DNA of 64,000 nt from assembly GCA_963754645.1 (NCBI GenBank), contig CAVWGP010000004.1:496001-560000 (forward strand). Direction: 5' to 3'. A model generated the notes under the pieces. The model saw only the letters and a program-made list of their open reading frames with translations, did no database searches and was not told the DNA's origin. Made by a program: the position numbers and the translations under genes. Positions 27,613-37,003 of this stretch are shown piece after piece; the first letter of the stretch is position 1, and each line of letters starts with the position of its first letter. This stretch comes from CAVWGP01 sp963754645. GTDB taxonomy: Bacteria; Pseudomonadota; Alphaproteobacteria; Bin65.

Positions 27613-28440
27613 CTATCCGGCCAAGCCTAGGGTGGCAAGCTGGCGCGCCAGCAGCGTCTCGGCCATGCGCCGGCGATAGGCGGCGCTGGCGACGGAATCG
27701 CTCCGCGCCGGCGGCATTTCGCGGACGATATCCGCCGCAACCTCGCGGGCGGAGCTTGCCGCGGGGACAACCGTGTAGGCCCAGGAGACCCGGTCGAAGG
27801 CGCAGCCGAACGCGGCCCAGACGGCGCGATTGCCGCTTTGCGGCGTCACGCTGACGGCGACGCTGACCACCGGCTTTAAGCTTCGGTCCATGGCGAAGCG
27901 CCGGCCCTCGATGCGGGCCACTTCGATCTCAGTCAAGAGAGCTTCCGCGGGCCGCTTTTCGCCTATCTCGAAGACGGATTCGACGTGCCGGCCGTTCTTG
28001 AGCGAGGCGAAGATCAGCGCCGCGTCGAGGGCCACGAGGGCCGGCGCAAGATCGTAGGCCGGGTCGTCCGACATCAGATTGCCGCCGATCGTTGCCGCGT
28101 GGCGGGTTCGAATGTTGGCGACGTCGCGCCACAGCGCCGCGAATTCGGGCAGGGCTTGGGCGATGCGCCGGTCGGTCTCGATCTCGCGGTAGGTGACCAA
28201 GGCGCCGATGCGAATGGCGGCCCGGGAAATCGCGATCCGCCGCAAGCGGGCAATGCCGCAAAGCGCGATGACGGTCTCGCATCGCTGGGCTCGGGCGCGC
28301 AACGCCGGCACGAGATCGACGCCGCCGGCTATGTAGGCGCCGCGCCGGCCGGCTGCCGCCTTGGCCTTGAGCGCGGCCGCGACCGTCGCCGGCCGTTCCA
28401 GCCGGAACGGCGGTATCGCGCTATGCGATCCGAAATACAT
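27613..28440 (-). CDS. FAD-binding subunit of molybdenum hydroxylase (CoxM-type)
   Basis: A 275-residue subunit from the ATG at 28440, with GAGGGG upstream; a longer open frame reaches 28575 without family similarity. FAD-binding features are YIAGGVDLVPALR near the N-terminus and RHAATIGGNLMSDDPAYDLAPAL in the middle, followed by the CO-dehydrogenase flavoprotein C-terminal domain. It passes electrons from the Fe-S subunit to an acceptor. It is the first gene of the FAD - FeS - Mo - VOC operon and divergent from the HTH/ABC/Rieske operon, with a 90-bp shared promoter region. Confidence 0.9.
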   Translation of the reverse strand: MYFGSHSAIPPFRLERPATVAAALKAKAAAGRRGAYIAGGVDLVPALRARAQRCETVIALCGIARLRRIAISRAAIRIGALVTYREIETDRRIAQALPEFAALWRDVANIRTRHAATIGGNLMSDDPAYDLAPALVALDAALIFASLKNGRHVESVFEIGEKRPAEALLTEIEVARIEGRRFAMDRSLKPVVSVAVSVTPQSGNRAVWAAFGCAFDRVSWAYTVVPAASSAREVAADIVREMPPARSDSVASAAYRRRMAETLLARQLATLGLAG

Positions 28441-28530
28441 CCGGAATCCCCTCCCGCGCGGCACTCTGGCAGAGGCGGCGCGGGCTTGGCAACGGTTGAC
28501 GCGGCGCCCGGTCGTTGCAATGATTCGGCC

Positions 28531-28764
28531 ATGCTGCAAAAGACCGATTTCAGCGCCATCGATCACGCCCGCCAATGCCGCCGCGGGCCGATGACGCCTT
28601 GGGAAAAGGAACTCGGCGACGCGCTCGAGGCGGTTTTCGGCCAGGGTGTGGCCGAGCTGCCGGCGATCGTGGCCGCGCTCAACGAGCGCCGCGTCTTCGC
28701 CATCGACGGCCGGCCTTGGACGGAGGCGAGCTTCCGCGCCGCCATGGCCGAGCTCGGCGCGTGA
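28531..28764 (+). CDS. Small recombinase-like helix-turn-helix protein
   Basis: A 77-residue protein. PWEKELGDALEAVFGQGVAELPAIVAALNE, then FAIDGRPWTEASFRAAMAELGA, matches the small recombinase-like helix-turn-helix domain resembling the C-terminal part of serine-recombinase-associated HTH modules. It has no catalytic recombinase domain. In catabolic clusters such proteins stand beside oxygenase genes; a regulatory or accessory role is inferred. Its stop overlaps the GTG start of the ABC ATPase (GTGA), so it is translationally coupled to the transporter and heads the plus-strand catabolic operon. Confidence 0.7.
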   Translation: MLQKTDFSAIDHARQCRRGPMTPWEKELGDALEAVFGQGVAELPAIVAALNERRVFAIDGRPWTEASFRAAMAELGA

Positions 28765-29549
28765 TACGACTGCAATTCGAGAAGGTGACGAAGTCGTTTC
28801 CGGCGCGGCGTGGCCGTGCGGGCGCGGTTGCCGCCGTGGCCGATGTCGATATCGCGATCGCGGCCGGCGAGGTCGTGGCGCTGATCGGTCCTTCGGGGTG
28901 CGGCAAGAGCACGCTGCTCAATCTCGCCTCCGGCCTCGACCGGCCCAGCGCCGGGCGCGTGTTCATCGACGGCAACGAAGTCACCAAGCCGAATTCGCAC
29001 GTCGCCTTCATGCTGCAGAAGGACTTGCTGCTGCCGTGGCGCAGCATCGTCGAGAATGTCGAGTTCGGCCAGGAAATCCAGCAAGCGGCCAAGGCGGCGC
29101 GGCGCAAGATCGCGCTCGGATTGCTGGAAAAATTCCATCTCGGCGAATTCATCCATCACTATCCGCACGAGCTTTCGGGCGGCATGCGCCAGCGCGCGGC
29201 CTTGGCGCGCACCATGGCGATGAACCCCGACGTGCTGCTCCTGGACGAGCCGTTTTCCGCGCTCGACGCGCAAACCAAGATGGTGCTGCAGCAGGATCTC
29301 GCGGCCACGCTGTTCGAAGCGAAGAAGACCGCGCTGCTGATCACCCACGATCTGGTCGAGGCGATCTCGCTGTCGGATCGCGTCCTCGTCATGTCGCGCC
29401 GGCCGGGCCGCATCGTGCGGGAGATCAAGGTCGAGCTGCCCGGCCGCAACGACCCGCTGCGCCGGCGCCAGCGGCCCGAGATGGGCGGCTTGATGGCCGA
29501 GCTGATGTCGTTGCTCGATATCGGCCATGGAACGCGGCTCGATGGCTGA
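28761..29549 (+). CDS. ABC transporter ATP-binding protein, NitT/TauT (SsuB-like) family
   Basis: A 262-residue ATPase using a GTG start at 28761 that overlaps the upstream stop. It has Walker A GPSGCGKSTL, a Q-loop in FMLQKDLLLPWRSIVENV (the LLPW motif is typical of nitrate/sulfonate/taurine-type ATPases), the C-loop LSGGMRQRAALAR, Walker B VLLLDEPFSALD, and ITHD with the switch histidine. It overlaps the permease gene by 23 bp. It powers uptake of a small organic anion or aromatic compound; no cognate binding protein is encoded in the window. Confidence 0.92.
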   Translation: MIRLQFEKVTKSFPARRGRAGAVAAVADVDIAIAAGEVVALIGPSGCGKSTLLNLASGLDRPSAGRVFIDGNEVTKPNSHVAFMLQKDLLLPWRSIVENVEFGQEIQQAAKAARRKIALGLLEKFHLGEFIHHYPHELSGGMRQRAALARTMAMNPDVLLLDEPFSALDAQTKMVLQQDLAATLFEAKKTALLITHDLVEAISLSDRVLVMSRRPGRIVREIKVELPGRNDPLRRRQRPEMGGLMAELMSLLDIGHGTRLDG

Positions 29550-30369
29550 GCGGCAGTCGGGTGGGGCGGCGGAGCTTTGGCGCGCCTACAAAGTGCCGGT
29601 CCTGAGCCTCATCGTGCTCGCGATTTTTCTCGTCTTCTGGGAGTGGGGCTTCCGCGCGCTCGGCGTCGCGCGCTACATCGTGCCGTCGATCTCGGAAATC
29701 TGGAGCGAGCTGCTGCGCGCCTTCGATCGCCAGGAACTCGTCCGCCACACCGGCATCACGCTGGCGACGGTGCTGGCCGGCTTCGTGCTCGGCTCGCTGC
29801 TCGGCATGTGGATCGGCTATGTGCTCGGCATTTCGCCCACCGCCGAGCTCGTGCTCTCGCCCTATATTTTGGCCCTGCAAATCGCGCCCAAGGTCGCTTT
29901 CGCGCCCTTGTTCATCATCTGGTTCGGCTACACCGTCGTGCCGAAAATCCTGGTCGCCGTGCTGATCGTTTTTTTTCCGGTGCTGATCAACGTGCTGGGC
30001 GCGGTGCGCGCGGTCGATCCGGCCATGATCAATCTGGCGCGCAGTTTCAACGCTTCGCGCTGGCAGATCTTTTGCAAGATCGAGTTCCCGGCTTCGATGC
30101 CGGCGCTGTTCTCGGGGCTGCGGATCGGCTCGACCCTGGCCGTGATCGGCGTCACCGTGGGCGAGTTCTTCGGCGGCAATCGCGGCCTCGGCTTCCTGCT
30201 CGTCGCCGCCGAGGGCCAGGCCAATGCGCCGCTCGCCTATCTGACGATCATTTTGCTCACCTTGATCGGCATCGTCGCCTATTGCGGCGTTATCCTGGTC
30301 GAGCGCAAAGTATTGCATTATATGCCACGCCGGGAATTCGGCGATGTCGGCGGGCAAGGAGGAAAGTAA
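29527..30369 (+). CDS. ABC transporter permease, NitT/TauT (SsuC-like) family
   Basis: A 280-residue permease with six hydrophobic segments. The cytoplasmic EAA-type loop reads NLARSFNASRWQIFCKIEFPASMPALFSG, followed by STLAVIGVTVGEFFGGNRGLG. The start at 29527 overlaps the ATPase gene; an internal ATG at 29542 is an alternative that would lose five residues. It forms the homodimeric channel for the TauT-type importer of this catabolic operon and ends 1 bp before the cupin gene. Confidence 0.9.
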   Translation: MERGSMAERQSGGAAELWRAYKVPVLSLIVLAIFLVFWEWGFRALGVARYIVPSISEIWSELLRAFDRQELVRHTGITLATVLAGFVLGSLLGMWIGYVLGISPTAELVLSPYILALQIAPKVAFAPLFIIWFGYTVVPKILVAVLIVFFPVLINVLGAVRAVDPAMINLARSFNASRWQIFCKIEFPASMPALFSGLRIGSTLAVIGVTVGEFFGGNRGLGFLLVAAEGQANAPLAYLTIILLTLIGIVAYCGVILVERKVLHYMPRREFGDVGGQGGK

Positions 30370-30370
30370 C

Positions 30371-30907
30371 ATGTCGTCTTCGGCCGCGATGAAATCCAAG
30401 ATGCCAGCCGGCGCGCTCGGCGATCTCATGCAAACGCGGATCGCGCGCTACGAAACGCGCACCTACGATTGGCACGCGCTCAAGTTCCAGGCCGATTTCG
30501 ATCCCAAATACCGCCGCGCCCAGATGCGCTATATCGGCACCGGCGGCACCGGCATCGAGGCCGACGGCAATGCCGTTCCCGCCGAGCACTTCACGTTTTC
30601 GACGATGGTGCTGCCGCCGGGCTGCGAGGGACCGCTGCACGTCCATCACGACGTCGAGGAAGTGTTCTTCATGCTGCGCGGCAAGGTGAAATTGTTTTTC
30701 GAGAAAGACGGCGAGCGTTGGGAAACCGAGCTCAAGGAACGCGATCTCGTCTCGGTGCCGGCGGGCGTTTATCGCGGCCTGGTCAATAACGCGGACGAGG
30801 AGGCGCTGATGTGCGTCATGCTGGGCGCGGCGACGCCGAAAATTCCGACCTATCCGCCGGATCATCCGCTCGCCAAGATCGACCGCAGCAAAATCAAGAA
30901 AGCATGA
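30371..30907 (+). CDS. Cupin domain-containing protein
   Basis: A 178-residue single-domain cupin starting at 30371 behind GGAGGAAAG. The cupin motif 1 reads GPLHVHHDVEEVFFMLRGKVKLF (His and Glu metal ligands visible) and motif 2 lies in LVSVPAGVYRGLVNNADEEA, where the usual second histidine is an arginine or asparagine, so a metal site is incomplete. It could be a ring-cleaving or isomerising accessory, or a non-catalytic binder of pathway intermediates. Coupled to the Rieske oxygenase by an ATGA overlap. Confidence 0.82.
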   Translation: MSSSAAMKSKMPAGALGDLMQTRIARYETRTYDWHALKFQADFDPKYRRAQMRYIGTGGTGIEADGNAVPAEHFTFSTMVLPPGCEGPLHVHHDVEEVFFMLRGKVKLFFEKDGERWETELKERDLVSVPAGVYRGLVNNADEEALMCVMLGAATPKIPTYPPDHPLAKIDRSKIKKA

Positions 30908-31938
30908 GCACGGCGGCGCCCTCCGACACGGTGGATCGCGCGGCACCCAATGGCGCGATTAAGGCCGCGCTCGAGCAAGGCCTGCCGGGCCAGTGGTACG
31001 CCGTCATCCGTGCCGATTGGGTGAAGGACAAGCCGCTTGCGCTCACCCGGCTCGGCCGCAAGCTCGTCGTGTGGCGCGACGGCGCCGGAAAAATCCACGT
31101 GCAGAAGGATCAATGCCCGCATCGCGGCGCGCCGCTCTCGCTCGGCGAGGTGATCGACGGCAAGCTGACCTGCGCCTATCACGGCGTGCAAATCGATGGC
31201 GCCGGCGCGATCGTCACCGTACCGGCCTATCCCGGCTGCTCGCTCGAAGGCAAGCACGGGGTCAAGGTTTACGCCACGATCGAGAAGGCCAATTGCGTTT
31301 TCGCCTATTTCGATTCGCCCGCGGCGCCCGATCCCGTGCCCTTCGCGCCGCCGGTCGAGTTCGACGGGCCCGAATGGTCGCATTTCCTGTGCACCGCGAC
31401 CTGGCACGGCGGCTATCAACTGGCGCTCGACAATCTCGTCGATCCGATGCACGGCGCCTATCTGCACGCCAAAAGCTACACGCTCGCCTACGGATCGAAA
31501 TCCGACGTGATGAAGGTCGAGCGCACGCAGGCCGGCTTCGTCGTCAAGCGCGAACAGCAGCAGGGGCTGAATTTCGATTGGACGGAATATTGCTTCACCG
31601 GTGCCGATTGGGTGCGGCTCGACCTGCCCTATCCGAAGAGCGCGGGGCCGGGCGGCATGTTCCGCATCCTCGGCTTCGTGACGCCGATCGATGGGCAATC
31701 GTGCCAAGTGTTTTTCTGGCGTCTGCGCAAGGTCGAAGGCTGGCAGCGCGACCTGTGGCGCTTCATGTATCGCAACCGGCTCGAAGAGCGGCATTGGAAC
31801 GTGCTGGAGCAGGATCGCGTCATCATCGAAGGCATGAACCACGTCGACGGCGAAATGCTCTATCAGCACGATATCGGCGTCACCTATCTGCGCCGCCTGT
31901 TGCAGGCGCGGGCGCGGCAACAGCTCAAGGCGCCGTAG
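30904..31938 (+). CDS. Rieske non-heme iron aromatic oxygenase, alpha-type subunit
   Basis: A 344-residue oxygenase. The Rieske [2Fe-2S] ligands are Cys71/His73 (CPHRGAPL) and Cys90/His93 (CAYHG); the mononuclear-iron facial triad fits Asp180, His183 and His188 in DNLVDPMHGAYLHAK. The size and lack of a beta-subunit gene fit the VanA/phthalate-oxygenase-like class of homotrimeric ring oxygenases or demethylases. It catalyses dihydroxylation, monooxygenation or O-demethylation using electrons from a reductase, and no reductase gene is in this operon. It overlaps the cupin stop and is followed 6 bp later by the SDR gene. Confidence 0.9.
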   Translation: MSTAAPSDTVDRAAPNGAIKAALEQGLPGQWYAVIRADWVKDKPLALTRLGRKLVVWRDGAGKIHVQKDQCPHRGAPLSLGEVIDGKLTCAYHGVQIDGAGAIVTVPAYPGCSLEGKHGVKVYATIEKANCVFAYFDSPAAPDPVPFAPPVEFDGPEWSHFLCTATWHGGYQLALDNLVDPMHGAYLHAKSYTLAYGSKSDVMKVERTQAGFVVKREQQQGLNFDWTEYCFTGADWVRLDLPYPKSAGPGGMFRILGFVTPIDGQSCQVFFWRLRKVEGWQRDLWRFMYRNRLEERHWNVLEQDRVIIEGMNHVDGEMLYQHDIGVTYLRRLLQARARQQLKAP

Positions 31939-31944
31939 CGCCGG

Positions 31945-32706
31945 ATGGGCGCGCTCGACGGCAAGATCGTCGTCGTCACCGGCGCCGGCCGCGGGCTGGG
32001 GCGGGCCTTTGCCGAAGCGGCGGCGAAGGCGGGCGCCCAGGCCGTCGTGATCGCGGAACTGGTCGAGGATTGGGGCCGCGCCGCCGCCGCCGATCTCGCC
32101 CGCGCCGGGCACGAGGCGGTCTATCTGCCGCTCGATCTCGGCGAGCCCGCCAGCGTCGCGGCGCTGGCCGACGCTGTTGGCGCGCGCTACGGACGGATCG
32201 ACGGGTTGGTGAACAATGGCGCGATCGCGACCGGCATCGGCGGCAAGACCTTCGAGGAAATCGACATCGAGACCTGGGATCGCGTCATGCGCGTCAATGT
32301 GCGCGGCACCTGGCTCGCGACCAGGGCCTGCGCACCGTGGCTGCGCAAGGCGGCGGGCGGCGCGCGCGTCGTCAACATCGCCTCGGATACGGCGCTGTGG
32401 GGTGCTCCGCGCCTGTTGCATTACGTGGCCAGCAAAGGCGCCGTCATCGCCATGACGCGCTCGCTGGCGCGCGAATTGGGTCCGGACAATATCGCCGTCA
32501 ACGCGGTCGCCCCCGGCCTGACCCTCGTCGAGGCGACCGAATACGTGCCCAAGGAAAGGCACGAGCACTATGTCAAAGGCCGCGCCATGAACCGCGCGCA
32601 AACGCCGGAAGACGTTGTCGGCGCCGTGATTTATCTTCTGTCCGGCGCCGCCGCTTTCGTCACCGGGCAATTGCTGCCGGTGAACGGCGGCTTCGTGATG
32701 AATTGA
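31945..32706 (+). CDS. SDR family NAD(P)-dependent oxidoreductase
   Basis: A 253-residue classical SDR with TGAGRGLG (12-19), a slightly altered NNGA (90-93) in place of NNAG, Ser147, Tyr160 and Lys164 (YVASK), and the usual C-terminal VTGQLLPVNGG. The catalytic set is complete. Its position directly after the Rieske oxygenase fits a dihydrodiol or alcohol dehydrogenase step that re-aromatises or oxidises the oxygenase product. This is inference from gene order. Confidence 0.9.
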   Translation: MGALDGKIVVVTGAGRGLGRAFAEAAAKAGAQAVVIAELVEDWGRAAAADLARAGHEAVYLPLDLGEPASVAALADAVGARYGRIDGLVNNGAIATGIGGKTFEEIDIETWDRVMRVNVRGTWLATRACAPWLRKAAGGARVVNIASDTALWGAPRLLHYVASKGAVIAMTRSLARELGPDNIAVNAVAPGLTLVEATEYVPKERHEHYVKGRAMNRAQTPEDVVGAVIYLLSGAAAFVTGQLLPVNGGFVMN

Positions 32707-32713
32707 GCGAACC

Positions 32714-33530
32714 ATGTCGGCATTTCCGTTGAAGACGATCTCCGGCCCGCGCGTTCTCGCCTACCGCGAAAACGGCAAAGGCGAGGCCGTCTTGTTCCTG
32801 CACGGCATCGGCTCGTCCTCCGAGGGCTGGGAGGCGCAGCTTGCGCATTTCGGCAAGGCCTATCGGGCGATCGCGTGGGATGCGCCGGGCTATGGCGGCT
32901 CCGGCGAGATCGAGCCGCTGGCGCCGGCGGCGGCCGACTATGCGGATGCGCTGGCGGCCCTGCTCGACGGGCTCGGCATCGGGCGCGCGCACCTCGTCGG
33001 CAATTCGCTCGGCGCGCTGATGGCCGCCGCCTTCGCGCGCCGCTATCCGGCCCGCGTCGCATCGCTCGTACTCTCCGATGCCGCGACCGGCCACGCGCGG
33101 TTGAGCGAGGAAGAGCGCAATGAAAAGCTCATGCAGCGCCTCGACGATGTCGCCGAATTCGGCATGGCGGGCATGGCCAAGCGGCGCGCGCCGAAGCTGC
33201 TCGGTTCGCGCGCCGATCCGGGCGCGCTCAACAAGGTCGTCTCGGTCATGAGCCGCATCAAGCCCAAGCCTTACGGCCAGGCGGCGCGCATGCTTTCGTT
33301 GGGCGACACGATCCGCGAGCTCGAAGGCTGCCGCGCGCGCACGCTCGTCGTCTGCGGCGCCGAAGACGTCGTGACGCCGCCCGAAATCGAATCGCAAGAT
33401 CGCCAAGGCCGCGAACGCGTATTATCTCGAACTCGACGGCGCGGGCCACTTGCCCTATCTCGAAATTCCCGGCGAGTTCAACGAGGCAGTCGGCAACTTC
33501 ATCGCCGCGCGGGAGGAATTTCAGCCATGA
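32714..33530 (+). CDS. Alpha/beta-fold hydrolase, frameshifted near 33386
   Basis: The frame from 32714 shows the oxyanion strand VLFLHGIGSSSEGW, the nucleophile elbow GNSLGA (Ser98) and the acid in VVCGAEDVVTPPE (Asp218). At an AAA run near 33386 it derails; the next frame over resumes with KIAKAANAYYLELDGAGHLPYLE, bearing the catalytic histidine, and stops at 33528-33530. The corrected protein has about 271 residues with a full triad. The type resembles meta-cleavage-product (C-C bond) hydrolases, and the extradiol-type dioxygenase next door overlaps its stop codon by 4 bp (ATGA). Substrate inferred only. Confidence 0.85.
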
Positions 33531-34426
33531 GCAACGCGAAAGTCAGCCGCGTGCGCGGCATCGCGCTGGGCGGGCCGGGCTTGCCGGGCGCGGCGCGCTG
33601 GTATGCCGATTGCTGGGGCCTCGCCAAGGTCCACGAAGCGGGCGGCGCGTTTTATTTGCGCGGCTCGGGGCCGGAGCATCACGTCCTGGCGCTGCACGAG
33701 CGCGCCCAGCGCGGCATCGTGCATATCGCCATGGCGGCGCAAGACGAAGCGGCGCTGCGCGCGCTGTTCGCCAAGCTCTCGGGCATGACGATCGAGATCG
33801 CGGCGCCGATCCGCGCGCTGGACATGCCCGGCGGCGGCATCGGCTTCGACATCGTCGATCCCGACAAACGCCTGCTGCGCATTTCGGCCGGCGTCGAAGC
33901 CTATCCCGACGCGCCCGACAAGGCCGACGCGCCGCGCAAGATCACGCACATCGTACTCAACAGCCCGCAACTCGAAACCAATCTCGCCTTCTACGAAAAC
34001 GCGCTCGGCTTCCGGGTCAGCGATTGGTCCGAGAATCAGATGGTCTTCATCCGCTGCAACGCCGATCATCATTCAATTTCGTTCAACCGCGCCGACCACG
34101 CCTCGCTCAATCACGTGGCGTTCGAAATGCCCAGCATCGACGCGCTGATGCGCGGCGTCGGGCGCCTGAAGCGGAACAACAAACCGGTCGGCTGGGGCAT
34201 CGGGCGGCACGGGCCGGGCAACAACGTCTTCGCCTATTTCACCGACCCGAACGATTTCGTCGTCGAATACACGACCGAAATCCAGCAGGTCGACGACGCG
34301 ACGCACGAGCCGCAGGTTTGGAAACGCATTCCCCATCTGATGGATCGCTGGGGCACCGCGGGCCCGCCGCCGCCCGAATTCCGCGTTTACATGGCGGGCA
34401 AGCCCGATCCGGGCTGGCAAGGGTGA
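33527..34426 (+). CDS. Extradiol-type ring-cleavage dioxygenase (two-domain VOC family)
   Basis: A 299-residue two-module VOC protein. In the C-terminal module all key residues of type I extradiol dioxygenases are recognisable: metal ligands His141 (ITHIVL), His196 (LNHVAFE) and Glu247 (VVEYTTE), and second-shell His181 (DHHSISF), His228 (GRHGPG) and Tyr238 (FAYFTDPN). It should therefore open a catecholic ring next to the diol using Fe(II) and O2. The start ATG lies inside the hydrolase stop. Placement between a C-C hydrolase and an SDR supports a meta-cleavage route. The substrate is unknown. Confidence 0.88.
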   Translation: MSNAKVSRVRGIALGGPGLPGAARWYADCWGLAKVHEAGGAFYLRGSGPEHHVLALHERAQRGIVHIAMAAQDEAALRALFAKLSGMTIEIAAPIRALDMPGGGIGFDIVDPDKRLLRISAGVEAYPDAPDKADAPRKITHIVLNSPQLETNLAFYENALGFRVSDWSENQMVFIRCNADHHSISFNRADHASLNHVAFEMPSIDALMRGVGRLKRNNKPVGWGIGRHGPGNNVFAYFTDPNDFVVEYTTEIQQVDDATHEPQVWKRIPHLMDRWGTAGPPPPEFRVYMAGKPDPGWQG

Positions 34427-34439
34427 CGGGGACAAGTCC

Positions 34440-35231
34440 ATGGATCTCGGCCTGAAGGGCCTGCGCGCGCTCGTCACCGGCGGCTCAAGCGGCATCGGCT
34501 TGGCGACGGTCGAACTCTTGCTCGCCGAAGGCTGCCGCGTCGCCTTGTGCGGGCGCGACGCCGCGCGGCTTGAGCGCGCCGCGGCGCCGCTCAAAGCGCG
34601 TTACGGCGACGCCGTGCTGGCGCAACGCTGCGACGTGCTCGATGCCGCCGAGGTCGAAGCGCTCAAAGCCGCCGTCGTCGCGCGTTTCGGCGGCCTCGAT
34701 ATCCTCGTCAACAATGCCGGCCAGGCGCGCATGAGCACCTTCGCCGACACCAGCGATCAAGCCTGGAACGACGAATTCCGCCTGAAATTTTTCAGCGTCA
34801 TCAATCCGACGCGCGCCTTCCTGCCGCTGCTCGAACGATCGCAATCGCCCGCCATCGTGGTCGCGAACTCGCTGCTCGCGCGCCAGCCCGAACCCTATAT
34901 GGTCGCGACCGCGGCATTGCGCGCCGGCGTGCAAAACTTGATCAAGTCGCTGAGCGTCGAGTTCGCGCCCAGGTCGGTGCGCGTCAACGGCATCTTGCTC
35001 GGCCTCGTCGAGTCCGGGCAGTGGCAGAAGCGTTTCGAGGCCCGCCCGGACAAATCGGTCACGCGCGAGCAGTGGCTGGCCGCGATCGCCAAGGAGCGGC
35101 GCATTCCGCTGGGCCGTATCGGCACGCCGGCGGAAGCGGCAAGCGCCATCGTCTATCTCGCTTCGCCGGCGGCCAGCTACATCACCGGCGCGTCGCTCGA
35201 AGTGTCCGGGGGAGTGTCGCGCTTTGCCTGA
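34440..35231 (+). CDS. SDR family oxidoreductase lacking the active-site lysine
   Basis: A 263-residue SDR with TGGSSGIG (13-20), NNAG (91-94) and Ser144. The active-site segment reads Y153-M-V-A-T157 where YxxxK is expected, so the catalytic lysine is replaced by threonine. The C-terminus YITGASLEVSGG is normal. Either the proton relay is organised differently or it is a divergent enzyme with weak or altered activity. It follows the extradiol gene by 13 bp and overlaps the start of the ThDP-enzyme gene by 8 bp. Confidence 0.85.
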   Translation: MDLGLKGLRALVTGGSSGIGLATVELLLAEGCRVALCGRDAARLERAAAPLKARYGDAVLAQRCDVLDAAEVEALKAAVVARFGGLDILVNNAGQARMSTFADTSDQAWNDEFRLKFFSVINPTRAFLPLLERSQSPAIVVANSLLARQPEPYMVATAALRAGVQNLIKSLSVEFAPRSVRVNGILLGLVESGQWQKRFEARPDKSVTREQWLAAIAKERRIPLGRIGTPAEAASAIVYLASPAASYITGASLEVSGGVSRFA

Positions 35232-36889
35232 GAAAACCACGGTCGGCGATCTCGTGGCGGCGTTTCTCGAAGCCGCGGGCGTGACCACGTCGTTCGGCGT
35301 GATTTCGATCCACAACATGCCGATCCTCGACGCCTTCGCGCGGCGCAATCGCATGCGCTTCGTCCCGGCGCGCGGCGAGGCCGGCGCGCTCAACATGGCC
35401 GATGCCTATGCGCGGGTCTCGGGCGGGCTCGGCGTTGGCATCACCTCGACCGGCATCGGCGCCGGCAACGCGGCGGGCAGCCTGGTCGAAGCGCTGACCG
35501 CCGGCTCGCCGCTCCTGCACATAACCGGGCAAGTCGAGCTGTCTTATATCGACCGCGCGCGCGGCTATATTCACGAGGCGCCGAAACAGCCCGACATGCT
35601 GAAGTCGGTCTCGAAGGCCTATTTCCGCATCTGGTCGCCGGAGCAGGCTTTGGGCGTGTTGCGCGAAGCGGCGCGCGTGGCGCTGACGCCGCCGGCGGGT
35701 CCGGTCAGCATCGAAATTCCGATCGATGTCCAAGGTGCGAGCGTCGTTGTGCCGGACCATCTCGCGCCGGCCGCCATCGCGCGCCAGCAGCCCGATCGAG
35801 CCGCGCTCGACGGGCTGGCGGCGATGCTGGCCTCGGCGAAGCGCCCGATGCTGTGGCTCGGCGGCGGCGCGCGCGGCGCGAGCGTCGCGGCGCGACGCTT
35901 GGCCGACATGGGCGTCGGCATCGTGTGCAGCGTCAACGGGCGCGGCATCGTGCCCGACGATCATCCGCGCTCGCTCGGCGCGTTCAACGCCGCGCCGCCG
36001 GTCGAGGATTTTTACAAGAGCTGCGATTTCATGATCGTCGCCGGTTCGCGCCTGCGCGGCAACGAAACCCTGAAGCACCAACTGACGCTGCCCGCGCCGC
36101 GCGCCCAGATCGACGCCGACGCGGCGATGGAAGGGCGCGGCTACGCGGCCAACAGCTTCGTGCTCGGCGATGCCGCGTTGGCCTTGGCCGGAACTCGCGG
36201 ATCGCGTGGCCGGCAAGCTCGCGATCGATCCGGCCTTCGCGCGCGATCTCGCCGCGGCCAAGTCCGCGTCGGTCAAGCTGCTGCGCGACGGATTGGGCGC
36301 GAATTACAGCGCCATCGTCGATCAAGTGCGCGCGCGCTTTCCCAAGGGCGCACCCTTTGTGCGCGACATCACTTTGTCGAACAGCACCTGGGGCAACCGC
36401 TATATCGATTTCGCCGATCCGAAGCAGGGCGTGCATTCGCTCGGCGGCGGCATCGGCCAGGGCCTGCCAATGGCGATCGGCGCCGCGCTCGCGCACAGCG
36501 GCGCCAAAACCGTGGCGTTGGTCGGCGACGGCGGCTTCATGCTCGCGGCCGGCGAATTGGCAACGGCGGTGCAGGAGCGCGCGCCGCTGGTTCTGATCCT
36601 GATGAACGATTTGGGTTACGGCGTGATCCGCAACATTCAGGACGCGCAATATGGCGGCCGGCGCGCCTATGCCGATTTGCACACGCCGGATTTCGCCGGC
36701 CTCGCCAAGTCGCTCGGCGCCGATCACCGCCGCGTCGGCAGCGTCGCCGAGTTCGGGCCCGCCTTCGACGCCGGGCTCGAAATCGCCGGCCCCGCGATCG
36801 TCGAAATCGACATGACGGCTCTCGGCCCCTTCGCCCGGCCCTTCGCTGGCCCACCGGTGCGCGCAAAGGGGGACGTGCCAAGGCAATAG
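35224..36889 (+). CDS. Thiamine-diphosphate-dependent enzyme (acetolactate synthase/benzoylformate decarboxylase-like), frameshifted near 36190
   Basis: A TTG at 35224 overlaps the SDR stop. The N-terminal frame shows the ThDP pyrimidine-binding module (FVPARGEAGALNMADAYAR with the conserved Glu) and the central domain. At a GG pair near 36190 it derails; the adjacent frame resumes ELADRVAGKLAID and carries the diphosphate-binding module with GDGGFMLAAGELATAVQE ... MNDLGYG (the GDG-N motif). Corrected length is about 554 residues, typical of the family. Such enzymes decarboxylate or carboligate 2-oxo acids, which would suit a 2-oxo-acid product of ring cleavage. Specificity cannot be read from the sequence. 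Confidence 0.85.
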
Positions 36890-37003
36890 CGCGTCGCGGA
36901 TTGCCTATCGCCGATGCCAGTGCTTTGATGGCGATTGCGCGCCGTCCGGAGCATCGAAGTGGCCGGCGCCGCGGGCTGGAACGTCTTGCCGAGAAAATTC
37001 CGC

